Of a stretch of DNA of 64,000 nucleotides, positions 35,060 through 44,276 are shown in pieces. The DNA comes from JAEXZL01 sp049943125 (lineage in GTDB: Bacteria > Bacillota > Clostridia > Clostridiales > Clostridiaceae), in NCBI RefSeq assembly GCF_049943125.1, contig NZ_CP188040.1, positions 3,038,001-3,102,000 on the forward strand, in the 5' to 3' direction. The notes under the pieces are model-generated. The model was not told the DNA's origin. It did not search any database and was given only the letters and a program-made list of their open reading frames with translations. A program made the position numbers and the translations under genes. Position 1 is the first letter of the stretch. Each line of letters opens with the position of its first letter.

Positions 35060-35517
35060 ATTTCCAACTCCTTTAAATAACTATATCTATCATCCTTATA
35101 GCTTATATTGATTTCTCTATAAGCCTCTCCTATTTCTGGAGATTTTTTTATATGTATATAGCAGGCTTCCTCTGGTATCAGTTCTTCTATGTAGTCTGCC
35201 CATTCAATAATAGAGACTCCTTCAGAAAATATGTACTCATCAAAGCCTATAGCATATATTTCGTCTGGATCATTAACTCTATAAACATCAAAATGATTTA
35301 ATTTTAATCTACCGGAATCATATTCATTCACTATAGTGAAGGTTGGGCTTGTGATGTTATCATCAATTCCAAGGCCTTTTGCTATTCCCTTGGTAAGGTG
35401 AGTCTTACCAGCACCTACTTCACCAATTAAGCAGAATATATCTCCACCTCGGCATGCTTTTCCTATTTCTATACCTATATTAATGGTTTCATTTAAATTA
35501 TTAACCTTAAGCTTCAT
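35056..35517 (-). CDS. tsaE: tRNA t6A synthesis ATPase TsaE
   Basis: A 153-residue P-loop ATPase needed for turnover of the TsaBD complex. Walker A is GEVGAGKTHLTKG near residue 33. FTIVNEYDSGRLKLNHFDVYR and IIEWADYIEELIPEE are characteristic of the YjeE family. The ATG has AAGGAGATTA upstream. It is the first gene of the operon with tsaB and rimI. Confidence 0.96.
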   Translation of the reverse strand: MKLKVNNLNETINIGIEIGKACRGGDIFCLIGEVGAGKTHLTKGIAKGLGIDDNITSPTFTIVNEYDSGRLKLNHFDVYRVNDPDEIYAIGFDEYIFSEGVSIIEWADYIEELIPEEACYIHIKKSPEIGEAYREINISYKDDRYSYLKELEI

Positions 35518-35738
35518 AGTTAATCTCCTTTCAAGGTAGAAAGTACCTATACTATTTTACCTAATATGGTGAAAAAATAAAAGAATTTACTATTATTTAT
35601 TATAGACCATATATGAAAATTGTGACCATAGATAAGTTTAAATATTAGTTTTTTAATTTTCTCTTGAAATTTTGTCGTATATGATATAAAATAATCATTG
35701 TTCACGAAAAGTAGTCCATTGCACAATATTCATTATAT

Positions 35739-35812
35739 AGGGGATTAGTTAAACGGTATAACAGTGGTCTCCAAAACCATCATTGTGGGTTCGATTCCTA
35801 CATCCCCTGCCA
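35739..35812 (+). tRNA. tRNA-Trp (anticodon CCA), copy A
   Basis: 74 nt with CCA encoded. Acceptor AGGGGAT pairs with ATCCCCT, the anticodon loop is CTCCAAA, and the D- and T-stems are intact with G-T pairs. It has a strong terminator of its own and is monocistronic. The rest of the gap back to tsaE is A/T-rich with no clear feature except a possible promoter near 35665-35692. Confidence 0.97.
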
Positions 35813-35813
35813 A

Positions 35814-35845
35814 AAAAAGTCTCGTTCTTCGGAATGAGACTTTTT
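35814..35845 (+). terminator. Terminator of tRNA-Trp A
   Basis: A 14-bp stem with a TTCG tetraloop (35828-35831), ending in TTTTT. Confidence 0.92.
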
Positions 35846-35924
35846 GCATTGGTTAAATTTATTGTTATTGAAGGAGCTCGAGAGTATAATTCTATTATAG
35901 GGATATTATGTAGGAGGTTATATT

Positions 35925-36677
35925 GTGAGCTTTAAAAAAACTAGAATTATTGTATTATCTATGAGTTTAACTATATTTACTGTAGTCCTTGTGTCTATGT
36001 TTTTTATTATTAAGGCGAAGTTCCATGAAATTGAGTTTCTCACCGATGCTTCTTGGGTACGCTATGATGATAATATAGGGGAAAACATAAATATATCCTT
36101 TCATGAAAACGGTGAATATTTCTATAACTGTGACTGTGGAGAACCCGTGGGTGATTCAGATATATACGATAGCTATTCCTATGAGCCTGAAAATTATATT
36201 ATAACCCTCTCGGGACCGGATGGTGAAACCTCCAAAATAGAAGTGCTTTACTATGATGACAATTACCTGTGTCTCTTATTTGAAGAGGGAACTGTTACCT
36301 TCAAAAATGAAAAAGCTTCAATTGATGATGAGATATTAAGCTCTGCCAGGGAGTATGTTGGAGAAGAGGGCAAGCCTTTCTTAAGTGTCCTAGGTTTTGA
36401 AAATGGCATGGTAACCCTTGCACCTCATAATTACGACAAGGATGCTGCTGATAGCTTTGCTGAGCATATATTTGAGGTTAAAGGAAGTGAGGATATATCC
36501 TTCTCTTCTGTGAGCATAACCATAGAAGGAGACAAGGAAGCTATTGAGTTTATAAAGCTTACAGAGGATGACTATACTAATATTGGTGAGTTTTATAATG
36601 TGGGCTATATTGAATTTAATAATAAGGGAGAGGTTGGCTCAGTAGTGTTTTATGGCACAACGGAGATAAACCGATGA
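35925..36677 (+). CDS. Hypothetical membrane-anchored protein between two tRNA-Trp genes
   Basis: A 250-residue protein with one N-terminal membrane helix (residues 8-29) and an acidic extracytoplasmic domain. The first part (residues 40-125) has alternating beta-type sequence with NCDCGEP and ends in LYYDDNYLCLLFEEGTVTF, like small lipocalin-type domains of secreted Firmicutes proteins. The second part (residues 130-250) includes SVSITIEGDKEAIEFIKL. GTG start, seven bases after TAGGAGG. I do not recognise the family. It has no gene neighbours in an operon. Confidence 0.75.
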   Translation: MSFKKTRIIVLSMSLTIFTVVLVSMFFIIKAKFHEIEFLTDASWVRYDDNIGENINISFHENGEYFYNCDCGEPVGDSDIYDSYSYEPENYIITLSGPDGETSKIEVLYYDDNYLCLLFEEGTVTFKNEKASIDDEILSSAREYVGEEGKPFLSVLGFENGMVTLAPHNYDKDAADSFAEHIFEVKGSEDISFSSVSITIEGDKEAIEFIKLTEDDYTNIGEFYNVGYIEFNNKGEVGSVVFYGTTEINR

Positions 36678-36740
36678 GATTTGGATTATTTTCAGAATTG
36701 TTTTACTTTGCTTCTAAGGCGAAAAAAATCCCTATGAGAC

Positions 36741-36770
36741 TTTACAAGGGTGCAGTGTATGTGCTATATT
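36741..36770 (+). promoter_or_regulatory. Candidate promoter of tRNA-Trp B
   Basis: TTTACA (36741-36746), an 18-bp spacer and TATATT (36765-36770), 20 bp before the tRNA. Confidence 0.5.
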
Positions 36771-36789
36771 AATTGAGTAAGCTAAATAG

Positions 36790-36863
36790 AGGGGATTAAT
36801 TTAATGGTAAAATGACGGTCTCCAAAACCGTTCTTACGAGTTCGACTCTTGTATCCCCTGCCA
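36790..36863 (+). tRNA. tRNA-Trp (anticodon CCA), divergent copy B
   Basis: 74 nt with CCA encoded. It has the same acceptor stem and anticodon loop as copy A but differs at about 18 of 74 positions in the D-, anticodon- and T-stems. All stems still pair (anticodon stem ACGGT with ACCGT; T-stem ACGAG with CTTGT). It is probably functional and has its own terminator. Confidence 0.93.
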
Positions 36864-36865
36864 GT

Positions 36866-36900
36866 AAAAACCTGTAGATAATTAATCTACAGGTTTTTTT
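36866..36900 (+). terminator. Terminator of tRNA-Trp B
   Basis: A long perfect stem (AAAAACCTGTAGAT with ATCTACAGGTTTTT) and a 5-nt loop. Confidence 0.92.
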
Positions 36901-37012
36901 CTTGTTCATCTACAAGTAAAAATAGTGGAAAAAATGTCTTCTATATGAATGTATAAAACTGTTAAAATACTATTAATTGTATTCTTCATAATTTAAAGGA
37001 GGTGTTTAGTTA

Positions 37013-37777
37013 ATGCTTATAAAAACTGAACTTAATGATGTAATTCTTAATCTTCTCAGAGAGGATTATATTATGAATCTTAATATATTTGGATGTCTTG
37101 AAAATATTCCTTCTGCAGAAATATATGTAGATAATCCTGATAAGCCTACGGGGGTTTTGGTGAAGAAGGATGAATACATGCATTTTCTCTATACTAAAAA
37201 TGATAGCTTCATTGAAGATGTAGTTGAAAAATATATGAATACAGGTTACTATGGTTTTTCCGGTGTTGAGAATTCAATAGTTGAAAAGATTAATGAAAAG
37301 CTTAAAGGCAGAGGTGTTTTAGAATGGAAAAATCCCTGTGTAGTTTATTATATGCCTAAGGAAAATGTAGATTTATCCTTGATAAAAAATAAGGTAAGCT
37401 CCATAGATATCAAGGATGCTCAAGTGGTAGATAAATATTATACCTATAGGTCCGAGGACAGCCTTGAGGATATAAAAAAGGATATTTTATATAGACCATC
37501 CTCAGCCATATATGTAGATGGGGAAATTGTCTGTTGGGTTATTGTCCATAGTGATAATTCTATGGGGATACTTTATACTAAGGAGGAATATAGGAGAAAG
37601 GGGTATGCTATTGATGTGACTATTGACCTAGCCTCAAAGCTTATTTCAAAAGGTAGGGTTCCTTATATTCAAATAGTGGAAGATAATCAGATGTCCCCAG
37701 GGGTGGCAAGCTTATGCGGCTTTGTACAATGTGGTAGAGCAACCTGGTTTGGAGTTAAAATTGGAGACCCAGATTAA
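37013..37777 (+). CDS. GNAT family acetyltransferase
   Basis: A 254-residue protein. The C-terminal third is a GNAT (FR47-like) domain with the acetyl-CoA loop YTKEEYRRKGYAIDVTIDLA near residue 190 and the terminal SLCGFVQCGRATWFGVK. The N-terminal half looks like a degenerate second GNAT domain, a common two-domain layout. The substrate is unknown. The ATG has AAAGGAGGTG upstream. A bidirectional terminator follows. Confidence 0.8.
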   Translation: MLIKTELNDVILNLLREDYIMNLNIFGCLENIPSAEIYVDNPDKPTGVLVKKDEYMHFLYTKNDSFIEDVVEKYMNTGYYGFSGVENSIVEKINEKLKGRGVLEWKNPCVVYYMPKENVDLSLIKNKVSSIDIKDAQVVDKYYTYRSEDSLEDIKKDILYRPSSAIYVDGEIVCWVIVHSDNSMGILYTKEEYRRKGYAIDVTIDLASKLISKGRVPYIQIVEDNQMSPGVASLCGFVQCGRATWFGVKIGDPD

Positions 37778-37820
37778 GAACCATAGCTATTAATATATGA
37801 AATATTAATACTTATATAAT

Positions 37821-37865
37821 AAAAAGAACCCTTGAGATACCTTAATTATCTCAAGGATTCTTTTT
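37821..37865. terminator. Bidirectional terminator
   Basis: A long stem (37821-37839 with 37847-37865, one mismatch) with A- and T-tracts, between convergent genes. Confidence 0.92.
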
Positions 37866-37884
37866 ATTTAGCAGAATTAATTTT

Positions 37885-38202
37885 CTATACAGATAATTTA
37901 TCTGGGGAAACCTCTTCCACAGAAAAATGATCCTCACTAATTTCTTTAAGTGTAAAATAAATCTTTGGAGGGTTTCCTAGTTTGTCTTTAATAGTAGCGA
38001 AATATTTTCCTCCATCCTTTGGAATGGCACCTTCCATGGGCATGGCGCTACCGATTACTATATGAGAAAATCCTGTCATCACCGTGGTGCTGCCCAGGAG
38101 CTCATAATCATTAAATATCTCTTTAATTTTATCAAATATCTTATCTCCTTCAATGTTATGTAGTCGTCCTATATTTTCAACAACATCCTCTAAGCTTTTC
38201 AT
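37885..38202 (-). CDS. Hypothetical small protein
   Basis: A 105-residue soluble protein. I start it at the ATG at 38202 because AAGGAGGC lies just upstream; an extension to 38235 has no such site. It has an N-terminal helical part and a C-terminal beta-rich part (KYFATIKDKLGNPPKIYFTLKEI). No family recognised. Between it and the ABC genes, 38203-38473 is A/T-rich without a site I trust. Confidence 0.65.
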   Translation of the reverse strand: MKSLEDVVENIGRLHNIEGDKIFDKIKEIFNDYELLGSTTVMTGFSHIVIGSAMPMEGAIPKDGGKYFATIKDKLGNPPKIYFTLKEISEDHFSVEEVSPDKLSV

Positions 38203-38473
38203 AGCTGCCTCCTTAATTTCTTTGTAGATAATCAATCACTGATAGTTTGCCCTGAGCTTAAAGATTAATTCTTTGTCCTTATTATGATTTAATAATGGTA
38301 GGTGAGATAATATTGTGAATATATTGAAAATAATGGCTATCTTTTGTATAATTATTAAATGGCAACAAAAATGGTAAATAATTTATAATTTTATATATGT
38401 TATTTAAATAATTATCTGTTTAGCTTTATAGAAGACTGAGATTTAATAAATACTTGACATGAGAGGAGAAGCT

Positions 38474-40189
38474 ATGAGAGGAATAATAAGGCTTTTAAAG
38501 CCCTATAGACTTCAGCTGGCCATTATAAGTGGACTATACATTATATCCACAGTGTGCAGCTTGTTGATGCCCTATACCATGAGCCAGATTGTAAATAACG
38601 GCGTGGCAGAGGGAGATATGCACTATATTATAACCAGAGGTCAGATAATGATAGCACTGGCAGTGGCTTCACTGATTTCTGCTTTAATTACCGTTAAGAT
38701 AAATTCACAGGTTTCCACGTCCTTTGCCACTGGACTTCAAAAGACTGTGTTCAATAAAATTAATAGCTTGACCTTTGAGGAGTATTCCTCCATTGGTACC
38801 TCAAGCTTATTAACCAGGGCTACAGAGGATATTTTTATCCTACAGGAGGTAGCAAACAGTGTTACTTATGCCATAATAACAGTTCCTATTATGTTTATAG
38901 GTGGTGTAGTACTTACCTGGACAAAGGACTGGCTATTAGCATTAATAATGCTCATATTATCACCTCTTATCTTGTTTATCGTAAGATTTCTCACCAGGCA
39001 GATGGGTGAGCTCTGGGAGAATGCGGATAAATATATAGATGTTCAAAATAAGGTTATGAGGGAAAGGCTATCTGGGCTCAGGGTAATTAGAGCCTTTGAC
39101 AAGGAGAACCACGAGCATAATAAGATTACCAGAGCTACCGAAGCTATGGCTAAAAATATAATCAAGTCTAACGTTTTAGGTGGAGTTATAAATCCTTTAA
39201 CCATGGGGCTATTAAATTTAGGCTTGGTTGTTATGCTGTATATAGGTTCCCTTAGAATACAAACAGATTCTCTGCTAACAGCAGGAGATATAATAGCCTG
39301 TGTTCAATATGTTGCCTTGATAATGAATGGAATACTCCTGTTATCCTGGACAATGGCATGGCTGCCTCATGTTAAGGTAAGTATAAGAAGAGTTAACGAG
39401 GTACTAGCTTTAAAAAGTGATAGAAGAGAGAAAAATTCAAAAGAGCTATTAAAAGGAGATGTAGAACTCCAAAATGTACATTTTAGCTATGGTGATGGAG
39501 AAGAAGAGGTATTAAAGGATATAAACATTTCCATAAGCGAAGGTGAGATCGTAGGAATCATAGGTGGTACAGGCAGTGGAAAGAGCACTGTAGCTAAGCT
39601 TCTCATGGATTTTTATGCTCCCAAAAAAGGAACAATCACCCTGGGAGGGAGGAATTATGAAGCCCTAACCAGAGAAGTAATAAGAGATAATATATCCATT
39701 GCCATACAAAAAAGCATGGTTTTTAAAGGTACTATAGAGGAAAACTTAAAAATGGGAAGAGAGAGCGCCAGAGAAGAAGGGCTGATAGAAGCGGCAGAAA
39801 TAGCACAGATTCACGACTTCATAGTTAGCCAAGCTGAGGGCTTTAATTACTCCCTAGCACAAGGAGGAGCTAACTTAAGTGGAGGGCAGAAGCAGAGGAT
39901 AAATATAGCTAGGGCTATAATAAAAAAAGCAGCTGTTTATATCTTTGATGATAGCTTTTCAGCACTGGACTACCTTACAGAAAGTAAATTAAGAAAGGGT
40001 CTAAATCAATATCTAAAAGGTAAGACACAAATTATTATTACTCAGAGGGCAGCTACAGCAATGCGCTGTGATAAGGTTTATGTTATGGAAAGAGGAGAAA
40101 TTGTAGGAAGTGGGAGCCATAGCGAGCTCTTAGAAAGCTGTTCAATTTATAAAGAGATTTATGACTCACAGCTAGGAGGGACTCTATGA
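38474..40189 (+). CDS. Heterodimeric ABC exporter, subunit with degenerate ATPase site
   Basis: A 571-residue half transporter: six membrane helices (about residues 10-300) and a nucleotide-binding domain. Walker A is GGTGSGKST and the signature LSGGQKQR is canonical. However, the residue after Walker B is Asp instead of catalytic Glu (YIFDDSFSALD), and the switch His is Gln (IIITQRAATA). This matches the degenerate-site subunit of exporters such as BmrCD or TM287/288. The ATG at 38474 follows AGAGGAGAA. Its stop overlaps the partner's start. Cargo is unknown; drugs or lipids are typical. Confidence 0.9.
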   Translation: MRGIIRLLKPYRLQLAIISGLYIISTVCSLLMPYTMSQIVNNGVAEGDMHYIITRGQIMIALAVASLISALITVKINSQVSTSFATGLQKTVFNKINSLTFEEYSSIGTSSLLTRATEDIFILQEVANSVTYAIITVPIMFIGGVVLTWTKDWLLALIMLILSPLILFIVRFLTRQMGELWENADKYIDVQNKVMRERLSGLRVIRAFDKENHEHNKITRATEAMAKNIIKSNVLGGVINPLTMGLLNLGLVVMLYIGSLRIQTDSLLTAGDIIACVQYVALIMNGILLLSWTMAWLPHVKVSIRRVNEVLALKSDRREKNSKELLKGDVELQNVHFSYGDGEEEVLKDINISISEGEIVGIIGGTGSGKSTVAKLLMDFYAPKKGTITLGGRNYEALTREVIRDNISIAIQKSMVFKGTIEENLKMGRESAREEGLIEAAEIAQIHDFIVSQAEGFNYSLAQGGANLSGGQKQRINIARAIIKKAAVYIFDDSFSALDYLTESKLRKGLNQYLKGKTQIIITQRAATAMRCDKVYVMERGEIVGSGSHSELLESCSIYKEIYDSQLGGTL

Positions 40190-41955
40190 AGAAGGATAGA
40201 AAAAAGTCTTTAGCTACCCTAATAAGAATTATCAAAAGTACTGGTGTTATAAAAGGGTGGCTTGTTATAAGCTCTCTGGTAAGTATAATATCCGTTACTA
40301 TAGCTCTCGTTGCTCCTCAAATTCTAGGAATAATAACTGAGGAAATTTATGACTTCTGGGCTGAAGGCATAGAGATAGATATGTCCCGTATAGTTTATCT
40401 ATCCTTTGCTTTAGGAGGAATATATATTTTATCCTCCTTATGTGATCTTGGGGTTATGTATATAATGAATAATGTAGTTTCAAGGCAGTTTACTGCAAAT
40501 CTAAGAATATCCATTAGTGAAAAAATAAAAAGGCTGCCTGTGGAGTTTGTTGATAAAACCCCTGTAGGAGAAGTTATCTCCAGGATGATGAATGACGTCT
40601 CAACCTTAGGTAATACAGTGCATAACTTTTTAAATATATTAATAAGTGGTGTTATTAAGCTCACAGGGATTACCGTTTTAATCTTTATAATAAATCCCTA
40701 TATGGCTGCTGCTATTGTTATCTTTATACCCTTATCACTACTGTTGTCCTCATGGCTTGCATCCTTAAGTGAGAAGCATTTTAACTCTGCTAGAAAGATA
40801 AATGGTGATATATACTCTTTAATGGAAGAGGATTTTACAGGCTTTGATACTATAAAGGCCTTTAATCTAGAAGAGAGTCAGAAGATAAAGCAGGAAGAGC
40901 TCTGTGATAAATTAAGGGAGAAGCAAGAAAGAGGATATTTTTTAGCAGGGGTAGTACAGCCTATAATTGCTTTAACTAATAATATAGCTTATATAGCAAT
41001 CTGCATAATTGGAGGCTATCTTGCCCTAGAGGGAAGAACCACCGTGGGAGATATAGTGGTTTTGATAGTATATTCAAAGCAATTTGCTGGTCCCCTCGAA
41101 AGCATTGCTAATGGCTTAAGCATGATGCAGAATACCATAGCTTCAGCCAATAGAGTGTACAATCTCTTAGATAGAGAGGAAATGACCGAAGAAATAACTA
41201 GAAAGCTACCGGATGCCAATGGGGAGATAGTTTTTGAGGATGTAGCCTTCTCTTATGATAAGGATAAGCCCCTTATAAAAAATCTTAATTTTACCGTAAA
41301 GCCAGGGCAGAAGGTTGCAATTGTTGGACCTACTGGTGGAGGTAAAACTACCATAGTAAATCTCCTAATGCGCTTCTATGAAATAGATGGAGGCAGGATA
41401 TTAATTGATGGGGTGGATATTGCAGCTTTAAACAGGGCTGATTTAAGAAGTCTCTTCAGTATGGTGCTCCAGGATACCTGGTTATTTAGTGGCAGTATTT
41501 TTGAAAATATAGCCTATGGTATGGAAAATGCTACTAAGGAAGAGGTGATAAGGGCTGCTAAGCAGGCTCATATCGATTATTTTATTAATACTCTTCCAGA
41601 AGGGTATGAAACTATTATCAATGAGGAGTCCAGCAATATTAGTAGCGGACAAAAGCAATTATTAACAATAGCTAGAGCATATCTATCTAATAGGAGAATA
41701 TTGATTCTCGATGAGGCTACCAGTAATGTAGATACCAGAACAGAAATTTTAATTCAGAATACCATGGATAAGCTCATGAAAAATCGAACAAGCTTCGTAA
41801 TTGCTCATAGACTATCTACAATAGTGGATGCAGATATAATTCTGGTGGTTAGAGATGGAAGTATTGTGGAGCAGGGAACTCATGAGGAGCTGCTTCATAG
41901 GAATGGTTTTTACACCGAAATATATAATAGTCAGTATGATCTGCTTACTAGTTAG
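40186..41955 (+). CDS. Heterodimeric ABC exporter, catalytic subunit
   Basis: A 589-residue half transporter with six membrane helices and a nucleotide-binding domain. Walker A is GPTGGGKTT, Walker B has the catalytic Glu (ILILDEATSNVD) and the switch His is present (FVIAHRLST). Its signature reads SSGQK instead of SGGQ; that altered signature faces the degenerate Walker site of the partner, so the pair has one good and one poor ATP site. It overlaps the upstream gene by 4 bp, so the two are coupled. Confidence 0.92.
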   Translation: MKKDRKKSLATLIRIIKSTGVIKGWLVISSLVSIISVTIALVAPQILGIITEEIYDFWAEGIEIDMSRIVYLSFALGGIYILSSLCDLGVMYIMNNVVSRQFTANLRISISEKIKRLPVEFVDKTPVGEVISRMMNDVSTLGNTVHNFLNILISGVIKLTGITVLIFIINPYMAAAIVIFIPLSLLLSSWLASLSEKHFNSARKINGDIYSLMEEDFTGFDTIKAFNLEESQKIKQEELCDKLREKQERGYFLAGVVQPIIALTNNIAYIAICIIGGYLALEGRTTVGDIVVLIVYSKQFAGPLESIANGLSMMQNTIASANRVYNLLDREEMTEEITRKLPDANGEIVFEDVAFSYDKDKPLIKNLNFTVKPGQKVAIVGPTGGGKTTIVNLLMRFYEIDGGRILIDGVDIAALNRADLRSLFSMVLQDTWLFSGSIFENIAYGMENATKEEVIRAAKQAHIDYFINTLPEGYETIINEESSNISSGQKQLLTIARAYLSNRRILILDEATSNVDTRTEILIQNTMDKLMKNRTSFVIAHRLSTIVDADIILVVRDGSIVEQGTHEELLHRNGFYTEIYNSQYDLLTS

Positions 41956-41985
41956 TAATAATAAAAGAAAAGATATGGAATTAAA

Positions 41986-42014
41986 AAACGCTTGAGTTAG
42001 AAACTCAAGCGTTT
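41986..42014. terminator. Bidirectional terminator between the ABC genes and fprA
   Basis: A 13-bp stem (AAACGCTTGAGTT with AACTCAAGCGTTT) and a 3-nt loop. Confidence 0.9.
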
Positions 42015-42018
42015 ATTA

Positions 42019-43224
42019 CTACTGTTGTAGAGATTGATATATAGCTTCTGCTAAGGCATCTAAAGATTCCATATCCCCAGGCTTTAATGAAGATTTAAGC
42101 TGGAAGGGCTCACCAACTATTTCTGTATTCTTCATCTTCATCACTGCTTCCTTTAATGGACCAACAGCATCTGGTATCCATGAGCTATTTCCCACCAAGG
42201 AAACCTTGCGTCCTCTAAGATTTAAAAGAGCCATATCTGCAATTAAGGCTTCCATGGGAAGATAGACACTATTGTTGTATAAAGGAGCTCCAAATACAAT
42301 ATTGCTGTATTTAAAGGCATCAGCAATTATAGTTGATGGAGTGGTTTTAGACACATCATACATGTGCATATTTTTAACTCCCTTTTGAGCCAACTTATTA
42401 GCAAGTACATTCATGGCATTTTCAGTATTATTATACATAGATGCATAGATAAACACAACACTCTTAACCTCTGGGGTATAGGAGCTCCAATGGTTATATT
42501 TGTCTATTGCAAATTCTAAATCACTTCTCCATACAACACCGTGAAGGGGACAAATCATTTGAATGTCTAAAGCTGATAGTTTTTTTAGTACAGCCTGTAC
42601 CTGAGCGCCATATCTTCCAACGATATTAGTGTAGTATCTTCTAAAGTCTACTAAATATTCTCCCTTATAATCTATCTCGTCGTTGAAGAGATTACCTGAT
42701 AAAGCTCCAAAGGAACCAAAGGCATCGGCAGAGAAGAGAATTTTTTCAGACTCCTCATAAACCATCATAACCTCTGGCCAGTGTACCATTGGTGTAAAGA
42801 TGAATTTAAGAGTGTGGCTTCCTATGCTTAAGGTTTCTCCATTAGTTACTTCTAAATATCTGTCCTTAGCATCGAAATCATAAAACTGTTCTATCATCTG
42901 GAAGGTTTTTTTGTTTCCGATTATTTTCATATTAGGGAATCTTCTTGTGAGCTCTTCTATGTTAGCACAGTGGTCAGGTTCCATATGGTTGACCACAAGG
43001 TAATCAATAGCTCTACCATTTAATACATGGTACAGATTCTCAAAAAATTGTTCAGTAATAGCTGAATCTACTGTATCCATGAGTGTTACTTTTTCATCCA
43101 TGATTAGATAAGAATTGTAAGCAACTCCATTATCTAAAGGAAACATATTTTCAAATAGGGCAATTCTTCTGTCATTACCGCCAACCCAGTGAATGGAAGG
43201 GGTAATATTCTGTGTACAGTGCAT
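42019..43224 (-). CDS. fprA: Flavodiiron protein (A-type flavoprotein)
   Basis: A 401-residue soluble enzyme that reduces O2 to water (or NO to N2O) and protects anaerobes. The N-terminal metallo-beta-lactamase domain carries the diiron ligand motif HMEPDH near residue 80, then PMVHWPEVMMVYEE, FSADAFGSFGAL and CPLHGVVWR. The C-terminal flavodoxin domain (about residues 255-400) binds FMN at FIYASMYNNTENAM. Electrons come from rubredoxin or an NADH:rubredoxin reductase, not encoded here. GAGGAGG precedes the ATG. Confidence 0.96.
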   Translation of the reverse strand: MHCTQNITPSIHWVGGNDRRIALFENMFPLDNGVAYNSYLIMDEKVTLMDTVDSAITEQFFENLYHVLNGRAIDYLVVNHMEPDHCANIEELTRRFPNMKIIGNKKTFQMIEQFYDFDAKDRYLEVTNGETLSIGSHTLKFIFTPMVHWPEVMMVYEESEKILFSADAFGSFGALSGNLFNDEIDYKGEYLVDFRRYYTNIVGRYGAQVQAVLKKLSALDIQMICPLHGVVWRSDLEFAIDKYNHWSSYTPEVKSVVFIYASMYNNTENAMNVLANKLAQKGVKNMHMYDVSKTTPSTIIADAFKYSNIVFGAPLYNNSVYLPMEALIADMALLNLRGRKVSLVGNSSWIPDAVGPLKEAVMKMKNTEIVGEPFQLKSSLKPGDMESLDALAEAIYQSLQQ

Positions 43225-43626
43225 ATAAATCCTCCTCTATATAAATTATAATTATTATTCCATTTAACTATAGTATGTATTACTTATAACATTATATCAA
43301 GATTATTTAACTTCTATAAAAGCTAGAATAAAAAATTCACAAACTATTCTTAAACAAGTCATAGAGAAATAAAGATGAAAAAATTGGTGTCTTTACATTT
43401 TTATTATAAAAACAAAACAAATTTACATTTGATATTATATAATAATAAGTATTAATTATCAAATAGAATTATTCATTTTTTTCAGAGTGTTATAATTATA
43501 GGTAAGCTTTTAAAAAATTTTTATGTTAATTAACAAAATGGTAATAATTATAAAATAAAATAATGTTACTATATAAATGATGATAACAAAAGTATAATAA
43601 TTAAAAAAGTAAAGGATGTGGGAAAA
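43225..43626. promoter_or_regulatory. Divergent intergenic region with candidate PerR box
   Basis: 402 bp of very A/T-rich DNA between fprA (-) and the DJ-1 gene (+). Positions 43246-43260 read TTATAAT-T-ATTATTC, 12 of 14 fixed positions of the PerR box TTATAAT-N-ATTATAA, placed just upstream of fprA. PerR control of flavodiiron genes is established in C. acetobutylicum. A perfect palindrome TGTTAATTAACA lies at 43524-43535. I see no certain promoter and no ORF or RNA. Confidence 0.4.
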
Positions 43627-44136
43627 ATGAAAAAAATATTATGTTGTGTTGCAGATATATTTGAGGATTTAGAGCTTTGGTATCCTGTAATCAGATTAAG
43701 AGAAGAAGGCTATGAGGTATTATTAGTTGGTGATGAAGCAGGTAAGACCTATACAGGAAAGCATGGCGTGCCAGCGGTATCTGATTTAGCCTTTAGGGAT
43801 GTGATGGCTGAGGACTATCATGGCCTATTAATTCCTGGTGGCTTTGCTCCAGATAAAATGAGAAGACTACCAGAGGCAAGAAAGCTAGTTAAGGACATGG
43901 ATGACCAAGGTAAGCCGATAGCTCAAATATGTCATGCTGGCTGGCTTCCTATATCTGCAGGAATACTTAAAGGCCGAAAGGTTACCAGTGTAGATGCTAT
44001 AAAGGATGATATGGTCAATGCAGGAGCAGAATGGGTAGATGAGGAAGTAGTAGTTGATGGAAATCTTATATCCTCAAGAACACCTAAGGACCTACCAGCC
44101 TATGCTAAGGCTATAATAAAAGCATTAAATAGTTAA
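43627..44136 (+). CDS. DJ-1/PfpI family protein
   Basis: A 169-residue protein of the PfpI/YhbO branch of the class I glutamine amidotransferase fold. The reactive Cys is in QICHAGWLPISAG near residue 100, with a conserved Glu in the early DIFEDLELWYP stretch and GLLIPGGFAPDKMRR. Members act as stress-induced chaperones, deglycases or proteases, and the exact activity is disputed. I use the ATG at 43627 (GGATGTGGG upstream) instead of the GTG at 43618. Confidence 0.9.
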   Translation: MKKILCCVADIFEDLELWYPVIRLREEGYEVLLVGDEAGKTYTGKHGVPAVSDLAFRDVMAEDYHGLLIPGGFAPDKMRRLPEARKLVKDMDDQGKPIAQICHAGWLPISAGILKGRKVTSVDAIKDDMVNAGAEWVDEEVVVDGNLISSRTPKDLPAYAKAIIKALNS

Positions 44137-44153
44137 AGTTAAGAGTATAAAAG

Positions 44154-44191
44154 CTGCTGCTTAAGCTAATAAAGCCTAAGCAGCAGTTTTT
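44154..44191 (+). terminator. Intrinsic terminator after the DJ-1 gene
   Basis: CTGCTGCTTA pairs with TAAGCAGCAG, followed by five T. Confidence 0.85.
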
Positions 44192-44276
44192 ACGTTATCC
44201 CTAAGATATTTATGTTAAGTAGCAGGGGGATATTTTTTATATTATAATGTAGATAGGTTATTTGAGGGGGTATAGA

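Noticed and set aside
43524..43535. Perfect palindrome TGTTAATTAACA upstream of the DJ-1 gene
   Set aside because: It resembles Rex half-sites but has no N4 spacer; in DNA this A/T-rich a 12-bp palindrome can arise by chance.
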